Shown one piece after another: positions 1 through 6,075 of a stretch of 7,088 nt of DNA. Position numbers and translations under genes: made by a program. Source of the stretch: JACPKO01 sp964406775 (GTDB lineage Bacteria > Patescibacteriota > Microgenomatia > Daviesbacterales > UBA10151); contig CAYOSW010000052.1 of the NCBI GenBank assembly GCA_964406775.1, positions 1 to 7,088 of the forward strand, read 5' to 3'. Numbering within the stretch: position 1 is the stretch's first letter; each line of letters opens with the position of its first letter. Under the pieces are notes generated by a model. It did not search any database and was not told the origin of the DNA. It was given only the letters and a program-made list of their open reading frames with translations.

Positions 1-3000
1 AAGGGATTGATTCGTAGACGAACTCTTTGAAGAAGTATTCGATGTCGAAGCTTTAGACGCCGAACTTACAACTACATCATCAGCTACCTGCACTTGGTAA
101 TCTTCACTTACATTTTGAGCTCCTTCGTCAGTTCCTGCAAGTTCGGGGACGACTTCAATACCTTCAACCTCGGCTCCTTGTTCAAAGGATGTAATTGGGT
201 TTGCTCCAACTTCTAGGCGAGTACCAGTACTTATAGACTGAGAAATCGAAGGAACTTGTTGTTTTTGAATAGTTTTAACACTCCTGTTTGCTTCATCTGT
301 CACACCAGCCTCGGCTTTTTGTATCGAAGGAGCTTTTATATCAACCTTAACTCCTTGTACTTCTTGTCCGGCTTGAGTGTTGACAACTGACCCCACTTCG
401 GATTTAGTTTTTGATTGGGATGGAGTTGAGGTTTCAGCCGTTTTACTGGGGGCAGTCCTGTTCCTTGTACTCTCAGCTCCTGTTTTCGCAGAGATAACTT
501 CAGAATATGCAACTTCGATATTTGTGGCTCTACCGGCTAGAGCTAAATCTCTTACGTCTTCCATTTTTTGAATGACATCTTTTAATGTGTCGCCAATCTG
601 AACATCGATTGGTTTTACAGCTGCTTGTCTGATATATGATTCAGCTTTTCCTCCTAATTCCATTTTGGGAGACGAATCGGGTTTTTTGGGCCCTGAGTTT
701 GCGCTTAAGTCGGAACCGTTTCCGATTCCTCTTTCATTATTCCCGTTAAATCTGTTCCTTGCATCAATTAACCTTCCAGGACTTTTTCTTGCGCCTCTTT
801 TATCAATTCCAGAAGTTACTTTGTGTAATTCTGAGGAACTTGAGCCTCCTCTAGGTAATCCACTCTGCAAATTATCAGATGCTCTAATAGTCCTGAAGGT
901 CAACCTGGAGCCTTCGGGACTTCGGTGACTTCGACCCGAAAAGACTCTATTGCCCTCAGAAGAGTTTCCGCTTCTTCTGAAAGTTAGGATTCTGCCTCCG
1001 GATTCATTACTACCTCCACTTGAGCCAGGAGCCGATAATTCATTTGACCCTGTTGTTCCAGAGCGTACTGTGGAGCCTTCGCTGTTTCTAGTTGTAAATA
1101 CTAAACTGCCTCTCCTTAAGTTGTTCTCTGCGGCTCCAACTCTTGAACTGGTGAACTTAGTTTCAGATCCGTTTCCTCTTGAGCCTCCTTCGGTGCCTGT
1201 TGGTCTCAAAAAAGCTGACCTGTTCCCTGAGCTTCCTTGTTGACTGATGGACCGAACCGTTTCTCGTATTTTACTGAGATCTACGGAGCTAAGCCCTAGA
1301 GATTCTGCAGATTTTGACCTAATTATAGTGGTACCTCTCTTCTCAGGTGAAGCAGACGCAGAAGAGCCGGATACCTCAGTGAATTTTATTTTCGATAGAA
1401 AAAAAGGCTCGTCCTTTATTCTCCATATATAATTATCGGGCTTTCCAGCGTTAGCTGTCCCGGGAAAAGACGGAGATTTCTTTTCAGATCCACCTACAGA
1501 TGAAGATTTAGCACCTCCTAAAAATAACCCAAATCCCTTAAAAGCTGGAGGCTTAGCCTTGGAATCTGCACTAGTTGAAACTTTAGAACCTCCTTCAGAC
1601 CTAGATATTTTAAAGGAGCTTCCAGAAGACTTAGCCGCAGGTTTATCGCCAGAAGACTTACCTAATATACTTCGGGCTGCTGCCTCGGCTCTCATTCTAG
1701 CTGTATGAAATGCTGCGGCCTCCATAGCTCTGTGTCTTGAGTCAAAACCGATTACTCCCATATTTGGAAGTATTTTAATCCTCCATTCTTGAGAATCGGG
1801 AGTCTGCTTTTTTATTTCAAAATTCTGAACCTTCGTTCCTTTTTGCATTAACTCAAATCTTTGAGGATTACGTGTTGCAAAAGTTTTTGCAAGAGGTGTG
1901 GAAAAATTACTACCTTGAATCGGTTCGGATTTGCGCGATGTGGCTGTAGCAACATGATCTACACAAGGAGGACAATACTCTACTTGAACTTTAAACTTTA
2001 GCTGACCATTACTACCATAGTATGGTACTAGGTGAATGTTGTAGTTGAGTTGGGCTTTATTGTCATCCTCCTGGCCCTTCTCGCACATATCAACTTTTTT
2101 GGCATCCCTGTTGCTCCTTAGATTAAATAAATATATTCCTCTATCTTCGAAGGCTTGAGAAACATTCTGAAGTCCTTTTTCATCGGGAGATTTGGCTTCT
2201 TTTCCTGCAACCTCCTCGGCAATTTGCTGTGCTTGCAAAATTAACACATCATCATAACTCATCTGACAGATCACCTGCCTATCTGATGTAAAAAGGGTGA
2301 ATTCCAGTGCTCCCTGACCATCAACTCTTCCGATCTCCATACCTTCAGTATCCTTACCGTTTAGACGCTCTTTTATAGAATTAAGTCTTTCCTGATACTC
2401 CTCTTCCGGGGTTTTTCCTTCTTCAGAAATTAAAAACCTGGCTCTGATGCCCAAACCAGTTAAAGCAACTGTGGTTGTATCAACATTACCGCCTGTAGCA
2501 TCCTTCATCCTTTTTACAACAAGCTTTTGAGCCTCTCTTGAAACAAGTGCGCTGATGGGGTCAATTTCCTCTTCAATATCATAACTGTGTCCGGCTGATT
2601 GGATACCGTCTTTGGCTTCCGAATAAATAAGGCCTGTCTTATCATCAATAATCTCCTCTGGGTCATCCGGCAGCTTTCTTGCGACTGCAAGATAGGTAAT
2701 AAGTTTAAAAGCCCTATCGATCGAGTTCTCTCTTATTGCTGCTATTGTTTCAGGAACCTGGATAGTTTCCTGCTCTATTGGGCTTAGATCTAGTCGAGGA
2801 ACCATCCGGATACCCTTTTCCTCGTCTTCCGGCCTCGCGGCTCCCTTAAGATGATCCATTGACTGTTGGTATGACAATTCCGGCTCCTGAAGGTTTAGGG
2901 TTTCCTGTCGAACTGGTGTGCGCGGTTTTAGTTTAACTACTTGAAGGCCTATTGGGGCTTCTATAACCGAGGGTGAAGGCGGAGGACCTAGAAGAGGAGC

Positions 3001-3081
3001 ATCAGGAGCACCTAAAGGAATTTGATTGGGTTTTGCGTCAGGTCTATCGATGATGGCCACGCGATTACGCTCTCTTGCCAT
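1..3081 (-). CDS. Giant uncharacterised protein with CxxC-containing N-terminal domain and long disordered S/G/R-rich region (3' end missing)
   Basis: Reading from ATG at 3081 the frame stays open for 1027 codons to the left edge, so the protein is at least 1027 aa and its C-terminus is not in the window. I do not recognise a family. Residues 1-110 are Pro-rich. Residues about 110-380 look folded and contain GIRARFLIS (211-219), QMSYDDV (273-279) and a Cys pair YCPPC (C370, C373), a series shared with the 270-aa protein just upstream. Residues 432-472 form another folded-looking stretch (EWRIKILPNMG, then an Ala/Arg/Met-rich helix). Residues about 474-810 are rich in Ser, Gly, Arg and Asn and probably disordered, with F-x(1-3)-R repeats. 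A short folded-looking block (815-865) precedes a Ser/Thr/Gln-rich tail. No signal peptide or membrane helix is seen, so a cytoplasmic location is inferred. It starts 33 nt after the preceding gene. The weak AAAGAG ahead of ATG is the only ribosome-binding candidate. Confidence 0.9.
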   Translation of the reverse strand, partial: MARERNRVAIIDRPDAKPNQIPLGAPDAPLLGPPPSPSVIEAPIGLQVVKLKPRTPVRQETLNLQEPELSYQQSMDHLKGAARPEDEEKGIRMVPRLDLSPIEQETIQVPETIAAIRENSIDRAFKLITYLAVARKLPDDPEEIIDDKTGLIYSEAKDGIQSAGHSYDIEEEIDPISALVSREAQKLVVKRMKDATGGNVDTTTVALTGLGIRARFLISEEGKTPEEEYQERLNSIKERLNGKDTEGMEIGRVDGQGALEFTLFTSDRQVICQMSYDDVLILQAQQIAEEVAGKEAKSPDEKGLQNVSQAFEDRGIYLFNLRSNRDAKKVDMCEKGQEDDNKAQLNYNIHLVPYYGSNGQLKFKVQVEYCPPCVDHVATATSRKSEPIQGSNFSTPLAKTFATRNPQRFELMQKGTKVQNFEIKKQTPDSQEWRIKILPNMGVIGFDSRHRAMEAAAFHTARMRAEAAARSILGKSSGDKPAAKSSGSSFKISRSEGGSKVSTSADSKAKPPAFKGFGLFLGGAKSSSVGGSEKKSPSFPGTANAGKPDNYIWRIKDEPFFLSKIKFTEVSGSSASASPEKRGTTIIRSKSAESLGLSSVDLSKIRETVRSISQQGSSGNRSAFLRPTGTEGGSRGNGSETKFTSSRVGAAENNLRRGSLVFTTRNSEGSTVRSGTTGSNELSAPGSSGGSNESGGRILTFRRSGNSSEGNRVFSGRSHRSPEGSRLTFRTIRASDNLQSGLPRGGSSSSELHKVTSGIDKRGARKSPGRLIDARNRFNGNNERGIGNGSDLSANSGPKKPDSSPKMELGGKAESYIRQAAVKPIDVQIGDTLKDVIQKMEDVRDLALAGRATNIEVAYSEVISAKTGAESTRNRTAPSKTAETSTPSQSKTKSEVGSVVNTQAGQEVQGVKVDIKAPSIQKAEAGVTDEANRSVKTIQKQQVPSISQSISTGTRLEVGANPITSFEQGAEVEGIEVVPELAGTDEGAQNVSEDYQVQVADDVVVSSASKASTSNTSSKSSSTNQSL
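862..1221 (-). repeat. Degenerate F-x-x-R protein repeats inside the giant CDS
   Basis: Within residues 621-740 a Phe, usually preceded by Arg/Ser-x-Leu/Val/Thr and followed by Arg within 2-4 residues, recurs at 624, 643, 662, 701, 714 and 729. The first three are exactly 19 residues apart, and the next gap is 39, about two units. Examples are ILTFRR, SLVFTTR, RVFSGR and RLTFRT. The intervening residues are nearly all Ser, Gly, Asn, Glu, Thr and Arg. This looks like a degenerate tandem repeat in a disordered segment rather than a folded domain. DNA identity between units is low, so the repeat is old or kept at protein level. Confidence 0.5.
1948..2469 (-). other. Domain shared between the giant protein and the 270-aa protein
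   Basis: Residues about 205-378 of the giant protein carry, in order, GI-x-ARF-x-x-S, a (A)-x-EF strand, MS-[YF]-[DE]-DV, a short N/Q-IH strand and a C-x-x-C pair. The same anchors occur in the same order in residues 152-255 of the 270-aa protein. The giant protein has an insertion of about 35 residues, mostly charged, between the first and second anchors. This was found by eye; no alignment statistics were computed. The Cys pair could bind a metal or form a disulfide, but with only two cysteines per chain in the motif further ligands would be needed. Confidence 0.5.
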
Positions 3082-3097
3082 AAAGTTAACTCTTTTT

Positions 3098-3106
3098 ATT
3101 GTAGCA
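3098..3106 (-). promoter_or_regulatory. Possible extended -10 promoter ahead of the giant CDS
   Basis: On the minus strand the 33-nt gap between the 270-aa gene and the giant gene contains TGCTACAAT, an extended -10 element (TG-n-TACAAT), ending 16 nt before the ATG. The hexamer 17 bp upstream (CAGGCA) is a poor -35. It may be an internal promoter that lets the giant gene be transcribed separately, or chance. Confidence 0.25.
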
Positions 3107-3114
3107 CAGCGGAG

Positions 3115-3927
3115 CTAAGTTGCCTGAATAAAAGCTTCTAATCTGAGTTTAGACTCATTAGAACAGTTTCCGCATTCAATATCTGCAGCCATTTTAGTTA
3201 AGCGGACGGATTCGGCGAGTTCCGGTCTAAGCTGTTCTGAACTTACGTGGATCTGCATAGGACTTAAGTAATTTTCCGGCGCTAGAGATGTTCCAACCCT
3301 GTCTACATTAAAAGCTGATTGGTGGGTCAAAATTTCTCTTCTAGCCACATCCTCAAAGCTCATTTCAACCATATATCCTTTATCCTGACCTTCGCCTTCA
3401 ACCATAAACTCTGCCTGGTCTGCTACTCCAGGGCGGCCGTCTAAAGCTGAGGCGTAAAACCTGGCTGCAATACCTTCTGCCATTCTTTCCCGACCAACCA
3501 TTTTTGAATAATCAATGGGCTTAAGGGCTTCTGCGTAATGGATATCCGGAACAGGTTTATCAGGAAGATCCAGAACCATTCTGACACCTGTTCGGAATTG
3601 TTGATAATCAGGCGCGCTTCCCTGAGGTGCTGTATCTGCAGTCCTTCTATCTAAAACTTTATAAGCTGCTTCAATAAAAATAGATCCATCATGCTCGCTT
3701 GTATTAGGACCAAAGTTGCCATTGCCCGCATCACGAAGCGCAGGGATTGCGACAAACTTTTGAAATTGAGACCTTCCTTCATCAGTAAGAGTTTTTACAC
3801 CTATTGCGTGATCAAGAGCTACATTTAGAAGAACCTCGTAATTATTAAGTTGAGTAATTGGAGCAATACCACCTCTTTCTGATGGCCAAACAAAAGGTTC
3901 TCTTCCTGGTCTTTGATCAGCTGTCAT
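3115..3927 (-). CDS. Uncharacterised 270-aa protein with C-terminal CxxC, paralogous to part of the giant protein
   Basis: A complete ORF from ATG to TAG, 270 aa, with no family I recognise. It lacks a signal peptide and membrane segments. Visible anchors are GVRMVLDLPD (114-123), GIAARFYAS (152-160), EMSFEDV (188-194), QIHV (225-228) and ECGNC (C252, C255) near the C-terminus. The giant protein encoded directly downstream carries equivalents in the same order (GIRMVPRLDL, GIRARFLIS, QMSYDDV, NIHL, YCPPC), so the two are probably diverged copies of one module, with the giant protein extended by a disordered tail. The ATG at 3927 is preceded by an in-frame TAA five codons upstream, which fixes the start to this ATG or later. 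No convincing Shine-Dalgarno sequence lies ahead of it. Codirectional position suggests co-transcription with both neighbours. Confidence 0.85.
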   Translation of the reverse strand: MTADQRPGREPFVWPSERGGIAPITQLNNYEVLLNVALDHAIGVKTLTDEGRSQFQKFVAIPALRDAGNGNFGPNTSEHDGSIFIEAAYKVLDRRTADTAPQGSAPDYQQFRTGVRMVLDLPDKPVPDIHYAEALKPIDYSKMVGRERMAEGIAARFYASALDGRPGVADQAEFMVEGEGQDKGYMVEMSFEDVARREILTHQSAFNVDRVGTSLAPENYLSPMQIHVSSEQLRPELAESVRLTKMAADIECGNCSNESKLRLEAFIQAT

Positions 3928-3942
3928 AATCTTGAGGCGATC

Positions 3943-4121
3943 TTATAATATCTTCTTATCTAATGCAACTTGTCCTTGTTGCTTTATGTAATCGTAGAGA
4001 CTCTTTGCCCTTTTTAAAACTTCGTATTGTTGGATTATTACTTCACTCAAAATCTCTCTCACGGGTGCAGATTTAACAGTAGATTATCCTTAACAAATTC
4101 CTTCAGTATCCAAATTGCCAA
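3943..4121 (-). pseudogene. Probable frameshifted small gene (about 59 codons if joined)
   Basis: The gap between the 63-aa and 270-aa genes holds two short helical-looking reading frames in succession. The first, from a TTG at 4121 to a TGA at 4059, gives AIWILKEFVKDNLLLN and so on. The second ends with TAA at 3943 and gives VREILSEVIIQQYEVLKRAK followed by a Tyr/Lys/Gln-rich helix. The second could start on its own at GTG 4062, overlapping the TGA, as a 39-aa ORF. A single -1 shift near 4071-4077 joins them into one plausible amphipathic, helix-rich protein. No ATG and no ribosome binding site are seen, so decay or a sequencing error is more likely than an active gene. Two overlapping real small genes, or programmed frameshifting at GTTAAAT, are less likely alternatives. 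Confidence 0.35.
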
Positions 4122-4139
4122 ATTTTATAAAGAGAAAGT

Positions 4140-4331
4140 TTAGTGGTTGGAAATATAAGAGTTGAGGACTTTAATTTCTTCCTTACCAAGTATTTTGAAA
4201 AGTTTCAAACTTTTTCCGTTTCTAACGATAGTAGTCTGGCCTGCTTTTCTGCCGTTTTTCATAGTGATAATTTTAACTTCTTTGTCTGCCACTTCAATAA
4301 TTTCTCTAAGTTGAAAGTTATAAAATTTCAT
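4140..4331 (-). CDS. Small basic uncharacterised protein (63 aa)
   Basis: ATG to TAA, 63 aa, preceded by AGGAAG six nt upstream, the clearest Shine-Dalgarno sequence in the window. The protein is basic (10 Lys and 3 Arg against 6 Asp/Glu). It reads as an N-terminal amphipathic stretch (residues 6-15) followed by strands (EVKIITMKNGRKAG, TTIVRNGKSLKLFKIL), consistent with a small beta-rich fold. I do not recognise a family; nucleic-acid binding is conceivable from the charge but is not shown. A perfect palindrome sits just upstream, separating this gene from the 175-aa gene by 70 nt, so it may be transcribed apart from the first two cassette genes. The antisense frame over the same bases is low in charge and Phe-rich and looks like a shadow. 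Confidence 0.65.
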   Translation of the reverse strand: MKFYNFQLREIIEVADKEVKIITMKNGRKAGQTTIVRNGKSLKLFKILGKEEIKVLNSYISNH

Positions 4332-4337
4332 ATATTT

Positions 4338-4343
4338 CTTCCT
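4338..4343 (-). promoter_or_regulatory. Ribosome binding site of the 63-aa gene
   Basis: AGGAAG on the minus strand, six nt before ATG 4331. It is notable because the other genes in the window lack a clear Shine-Dalgarno sequence, and it supports this small ORF as a real gene. Confidence 0.6.
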
Positions 4344-4347
4344 AAAT

Positions 4348-4377
4348 TTTACAGGTCTCTTAAAAGAGACCTGTAAA
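4348..4377. terminator. Perfect 30-bp palindrome between the 175-aa and 63-aa genes; terminator or 5'-UTR hairpin
   Basis: Arms TTTACAGGTCTCTT (4348-4361) and AAGAGACCTGTAAA (4364-4377) are exact reverse complements around a 2-nt AA centre; as RNA this would be a stem of about 12 bp with a small A/U-rich loop. It lies 24 nt after the stop of the 175-aa gene and ends 4 nt before the Shine-Dalgarno of the 63-aa gene. A terminator fits the position, but there is no real T-run after the stem on either strand (minus: ATTTAGG; plus: TGTATTG). A protein-binding palindrome, an mRNA-stabilising hairpin or a translational control hairpin are therefore also possible. Confidence 0.5.
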
Positions 4378-4401
4378 TGTATTGTGTTAATTTATTTCTA
4401 G

Positions 4402-4929
4402 TTACGCTGCAGCGCCTGAGGAGTGACCTTTCGAACACCTCCCGTTTTCTAAATCGCCGCCGCATTGGTCACAATGTTCGTGTGATCCCGCTTTGTGATT
4501 ATGTTTTACTTCAGTAAGACTCCTCAAGGGGCTTGATGAAAAGCTCATTTCTCCGGTTGCACTAAAGGAACTTGTTAATTTATTCCCGTGTCCGTCGGTT
4601 GCACAATTTTCCTGTTGTCTTTTTGCTGCATATGCTGCGACTTCTGCAAGCCTTGTTATTGAAGTTTGGTGAGTTTCGATTTCATTTACGAGCCATTCCC
4701 GTTTGCTCATATCAACCTTAACGCTACCCATTCTTTTTGCCAGTTTTTCCTGAAAACTTATTCCAAAAGAGGTAGGTGGTCTGAAAGTAGATTTAGTTAA
4801 TTTTTGGGGTTCTACTAAAACAGGATTTGCGGTTACTGGAGCAATTTCAACAGTTGGAAGCTCAAAGTCGAACCCTCCTGATGCTATAGCATCAAAACCT
4901 AACATTTCCATAGGAGCTTCTTTAATCAT
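4402..4929 (-). CDS. Uncharacterised 175-aa protein with C-terminal zinc-ribbon-like motif
   Basis: ATG to TAA, 175 aa. Residues 1-60 are Pro/Thr/Val-rich and probably flexible. Residues 60-107 (EKLAKRMGSV, then REWLVNEIETHQTSITRLAE and an Ala-rich AAYAAKRQQ stretch) look helical. A Ser-rich linker follows, then a His/Cys-rich tail with HNH (143-145), H150, H152 and C153-x2-C156-x8-C165-x3-H169, where the Gly-Gly after the second Cys resembles a zinc-ribbon knuckle. C109 and H114 could add ligands. Metal binding is inferred from the motif; the overall family is unknown. It starts 3 nt after the stop of the 349-aa gene, so the two are almost certainly co-transcribed and translationally linked, under the Fur-type operator upstream. 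An internal ATG at residue 7 has a slightly better purine-rich leader and is a possible alternative start. Confidence 0.85.
   Translation of the reverse strand: MIKEAPMEMLGFDAIASGGFDFELPTVEIAPVTANPVLVEPQKLTKSTFRPPTSFGISFQEKLAKRMGSVKVDMSKREWLVNEIETHQTSITRLAEVAAYAAKRQQENCATDGHGNKLTSSFSATGEMSFSSSPLRSLTEVKHNHKAGSHEHCDQCGGDLENGRCSKGHSSGAAA
4423..4473 (-). other. Zinc-ribbon-like Cys/His cluster in the 175-aa protein
   Basis: C153, C156, C165 and H169 are spaced CxxCGG-x6-CxxxH, with four further His between residues 143 and 152. Spacing and the Gly after the second Cys are typical of zinc ribbons and knuckles. Four ligands are enough for one structural zinc, and the extra His could make a second or regulatory site. 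Confidence 0.55.
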
Positions 4930-4932
4930 AAA

Positions 4933-5982
4933 TTACCAATTAGTTTGCCTTGTCCTTTGTTCCATTGTTTTAATTGCCTGATCTACTGCTTGAGGCCCTT
5001 TTCTGGTTAAACCGACTAACAGTTCGGCCTGGTAAGTCGCAACCGAAGTAGGGTCTGCTGATATAGGCAGAACCAGTCTTCCCGCCATTGCTTCTCGATA
5101 AACACCTTCGTTTATATGCTCGGTCTGAATTACCTGATAGCAGTTGCCGACAAAGGTGTAAAACCTATATCTGCCAAGCTCTGCCTGGGTCAATCCGCTG
5201 CCTCTAGTTGCGAGCAAATTTTCCATATCAGAAATGCTGATCGCTGGCCAAAGTGTTTCCGGGTAATTAGTGAGTGCGCTTGGATCGTTTTCGGAAGTAG
5301 CAGCAAGCTCTGGAGTAAACCCTCCTGCCCCTGCTTTAAGTTGCGTGTCGACATAATGAGGAGCTTCGTTCGGAGAAAGTCTACTGACTTTTTCAAGTGG
5401 TCGAGATTGAGCAAACGATGTGCCTATAACCAACGCCGTGTGAGCGGGTTGTGCGGCGACAACTGTATCCCGGACCACGCCTCTGTCTGTATTTTCTTCC
5501 TTTTTATGCCCTCCTCTTCCTAAAGTCACGCTGGCACCAATCGCATCATCTACCGTTTGTGTATTAGAACCTAGCCTGTAAGGATCCATTTGGGGGCTGA
5601 CCCAGTATTGATTTGACATAAATACTTTTAGTCTGATTATGCCAGCATCCTCATTTGAATCCGGGTGCAAAGTCATAAATGCTCTAACTGGTCTATTGTT
5701 TTCTTTAATCCACGGAGCTGTACTCGGCCCAGACGGAAGTTCGATTACTCCTCTGAATCCCGCTCCTTGACTCAAGGTAAGTCTTAAACCGGTTGGATCC
5801 AATTTAGATCTTGCTTCATATAAGCTTGGATTAATTATTTGACCGGCTATATCCTGTTGGCGTAGGTCAACAGAACTATATTTCGCAATTTGAATTCGGG
5901 AAGGAGGAGAGACAGGCTCTCCACCCAATATTGTTAAACCGATGTCTTTAAATTTTTGTTCTAAAAGTGATCTTTCTGCCAT
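4933..5982 (-). CDS. Uncharacterised 349-aa protein, first gene of the Fur-operator-controlled cassette
   Basis: ATG 5982 to TAA 4933, 349 aa; I recognise no family. It appears soluble, with no signal peptide or membrane helix. Residues 60-130 read as a beta-rich segment (GLRLTLSQG, VRAFMTLHP, IIRLKVFMSNQYW). A charged loop follows (157-167), then a Val/Ala-rich strand region (169-190). The C-terminal part has RYRFYTFVGNCYQV (271-284) with the only Cys, and a helical end. The frame stays open upstream to a TTG at 6027, but that extension would include the promoter -10 and both operators, so ATG 5982 is preferred. No Shine-Dalgarno precedes it and the predicted leader is only about 16-18 nt. 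Its promoter carries two Fur-family-type palindromes. It is followed 3 nt later by the zinc-ribbon gene. Confidence 0.88.
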   Translation of the reverse strand: MAERSLLEQKFKDIGLTILGGEPVSPPSRIQIAKYSSVDLRQQDIAGQIINPSLYEARSKLDPTGLRLTLSQGAGFRGVIELPSGPSTAPWIKENNRPVRAFMTLHPDSNEDAGIIRLKVFMSNQYWVSPQMDPYRLGSNTQTVDDAIGASVTLGRGGHKKEENTDRGVVRDTVVAAQPAHTALVIGTSFAQSRPLEKVSRLSPNEAPHYVDTQLKAGAGGFTPELAATSENDPSALTNYPETLWPAISISDMENLLATRGSGLTQAELGRYRFYTFVGNCYQVIQTEHINEGVYREAMAGRLVLPISADPTSVATYQAELLVGLTRKGPQAVDQAIKTMEQRTRQTNW

Positions 5983-5986
5983 ATAC

Positions 5987-6003
5987 TTGCAACTAAGATG
6001 CAA
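5987..6003. promoter_or_regulatory. Fur-family operator box 1 (Nur-box-like), over the transcription start
   Basis: TTGCAACTAAGATGCAA is a 17-bp inverted repeat with three symmetry-breaking positions (two outer mismatched pairs count once each, plus the centre region), reading TTGCAA-N5-aTGCAA. It begins just downstream of the -10 hexamer and ends 4 bp before ATG 5982, so a bound protein would sit on the predicted start of transcription. The layout matches the TTGCAA-N5-TTGCAA operator known for Nur, the nickel-responsive Fur homologue of Streptomyces. Confidence 0.7.
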
Positions 6004-6005
6004 GT

Positions 6006-6034
6006 AGTATATGCAACAAAGTTGCAAGTGTCAA
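6006..6034 (-). promoter_or_regulatory. Sigma-70-type promoter of the 349-aa/175-aa operon
   Basis: Minus strand: -35 TTGACA at 6029-6034 (perfect), 17-bp spacer 6012-6028, -10 TATACT at 6006-6011 (five of six). Transcription would start near 5998-6000. The promoter lies in the gap after the fur stop codon, 41 nt from it, so the cassette can be transcribed independently of fur. Strong core elements overlapped by operators suggest high expression when derepressed. Confidence 0.75.
6011..6027. promoter_or_regulatory. Fur-family operator box 2 (Nur-box-like), in the -35/-10 spacer
   Basis: On the minus strand TTGCAACTTTGTTGCAT, with perfect arms TGCAAC and GTTGCA around TTT. It fills the promoter spacer almost exactly, with one base overlapping the -10. 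Its centre is 24 bp from that of box 1, and both share TTGCAAC at the same end. Occupancy by a dimer would exclude RNA polymerase, so repression is inferred. Confidence 0.75.
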
Positions 6035-6075
6035 TAGTCAAAATATGTCCAATGAAAAACAATGGCAAGGAGTAT

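Noticed and set aside
377..1432. Four consecutive plus-strand ORFs rich in Leu, Pro, Ser and Glu
   Set aside because: They are antisense to the uninterrupted frame of more than 1000 codons on the minus strand; their composition is what reverse-strand Ser/Gly/Arg-rich codons give, and they have no ribosome binding sites.
1875..1892. TTGCAA-N6-TTGCAA, similar to the operator boxes
   Set aside because: Spacing is one base longer than in the two promoter boxes and it lies deep inside the giant coding sequence, encoding ordinary residues (LAKTFAT).
2599..2787. 62-aa plus-strand ORF
   Set aside because: Antisense shadow of the giant minus-strand gene.
3943..3945. TAA as a recoded or read-through codon joining the small ORF to the 270-aa protein
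   Set aside because: TAA ends several other genes here, and sharing the same frame has a one-in-three chance; no evidence of recoding.
3965..3982. GCAAC-N8-GTTGC inverted repeat ahead of the 270-aa gene
   Set aside because: Arms are short and the spacing differs from the promoter boxes; no promoter surrounds it convincingly.
4143..4376. 77-aa plus-strand ORF
   Set aside because: Antisense to the 63-aa gene, which has the better ribosome binding site; the ORF also runs into the palindrome and is Phe-rich in the manner of a shadow of Lys-rich codons.
5116..5523. 135-aa plus-strand and 74-aa minus-strand ORFs
   Set aside because: Both lie in other frames of the 349-aa gene, which gives the more protein-like sequence and has the promoter.
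5983..6027. N-terminal extension of the 349-aa protein from a TTG at 6027
   Set aside because: It would place the -10 element and both operator palindromes inside the coding sequence; the first ATG at 5982 lies just downstream of the predicted transcription start.
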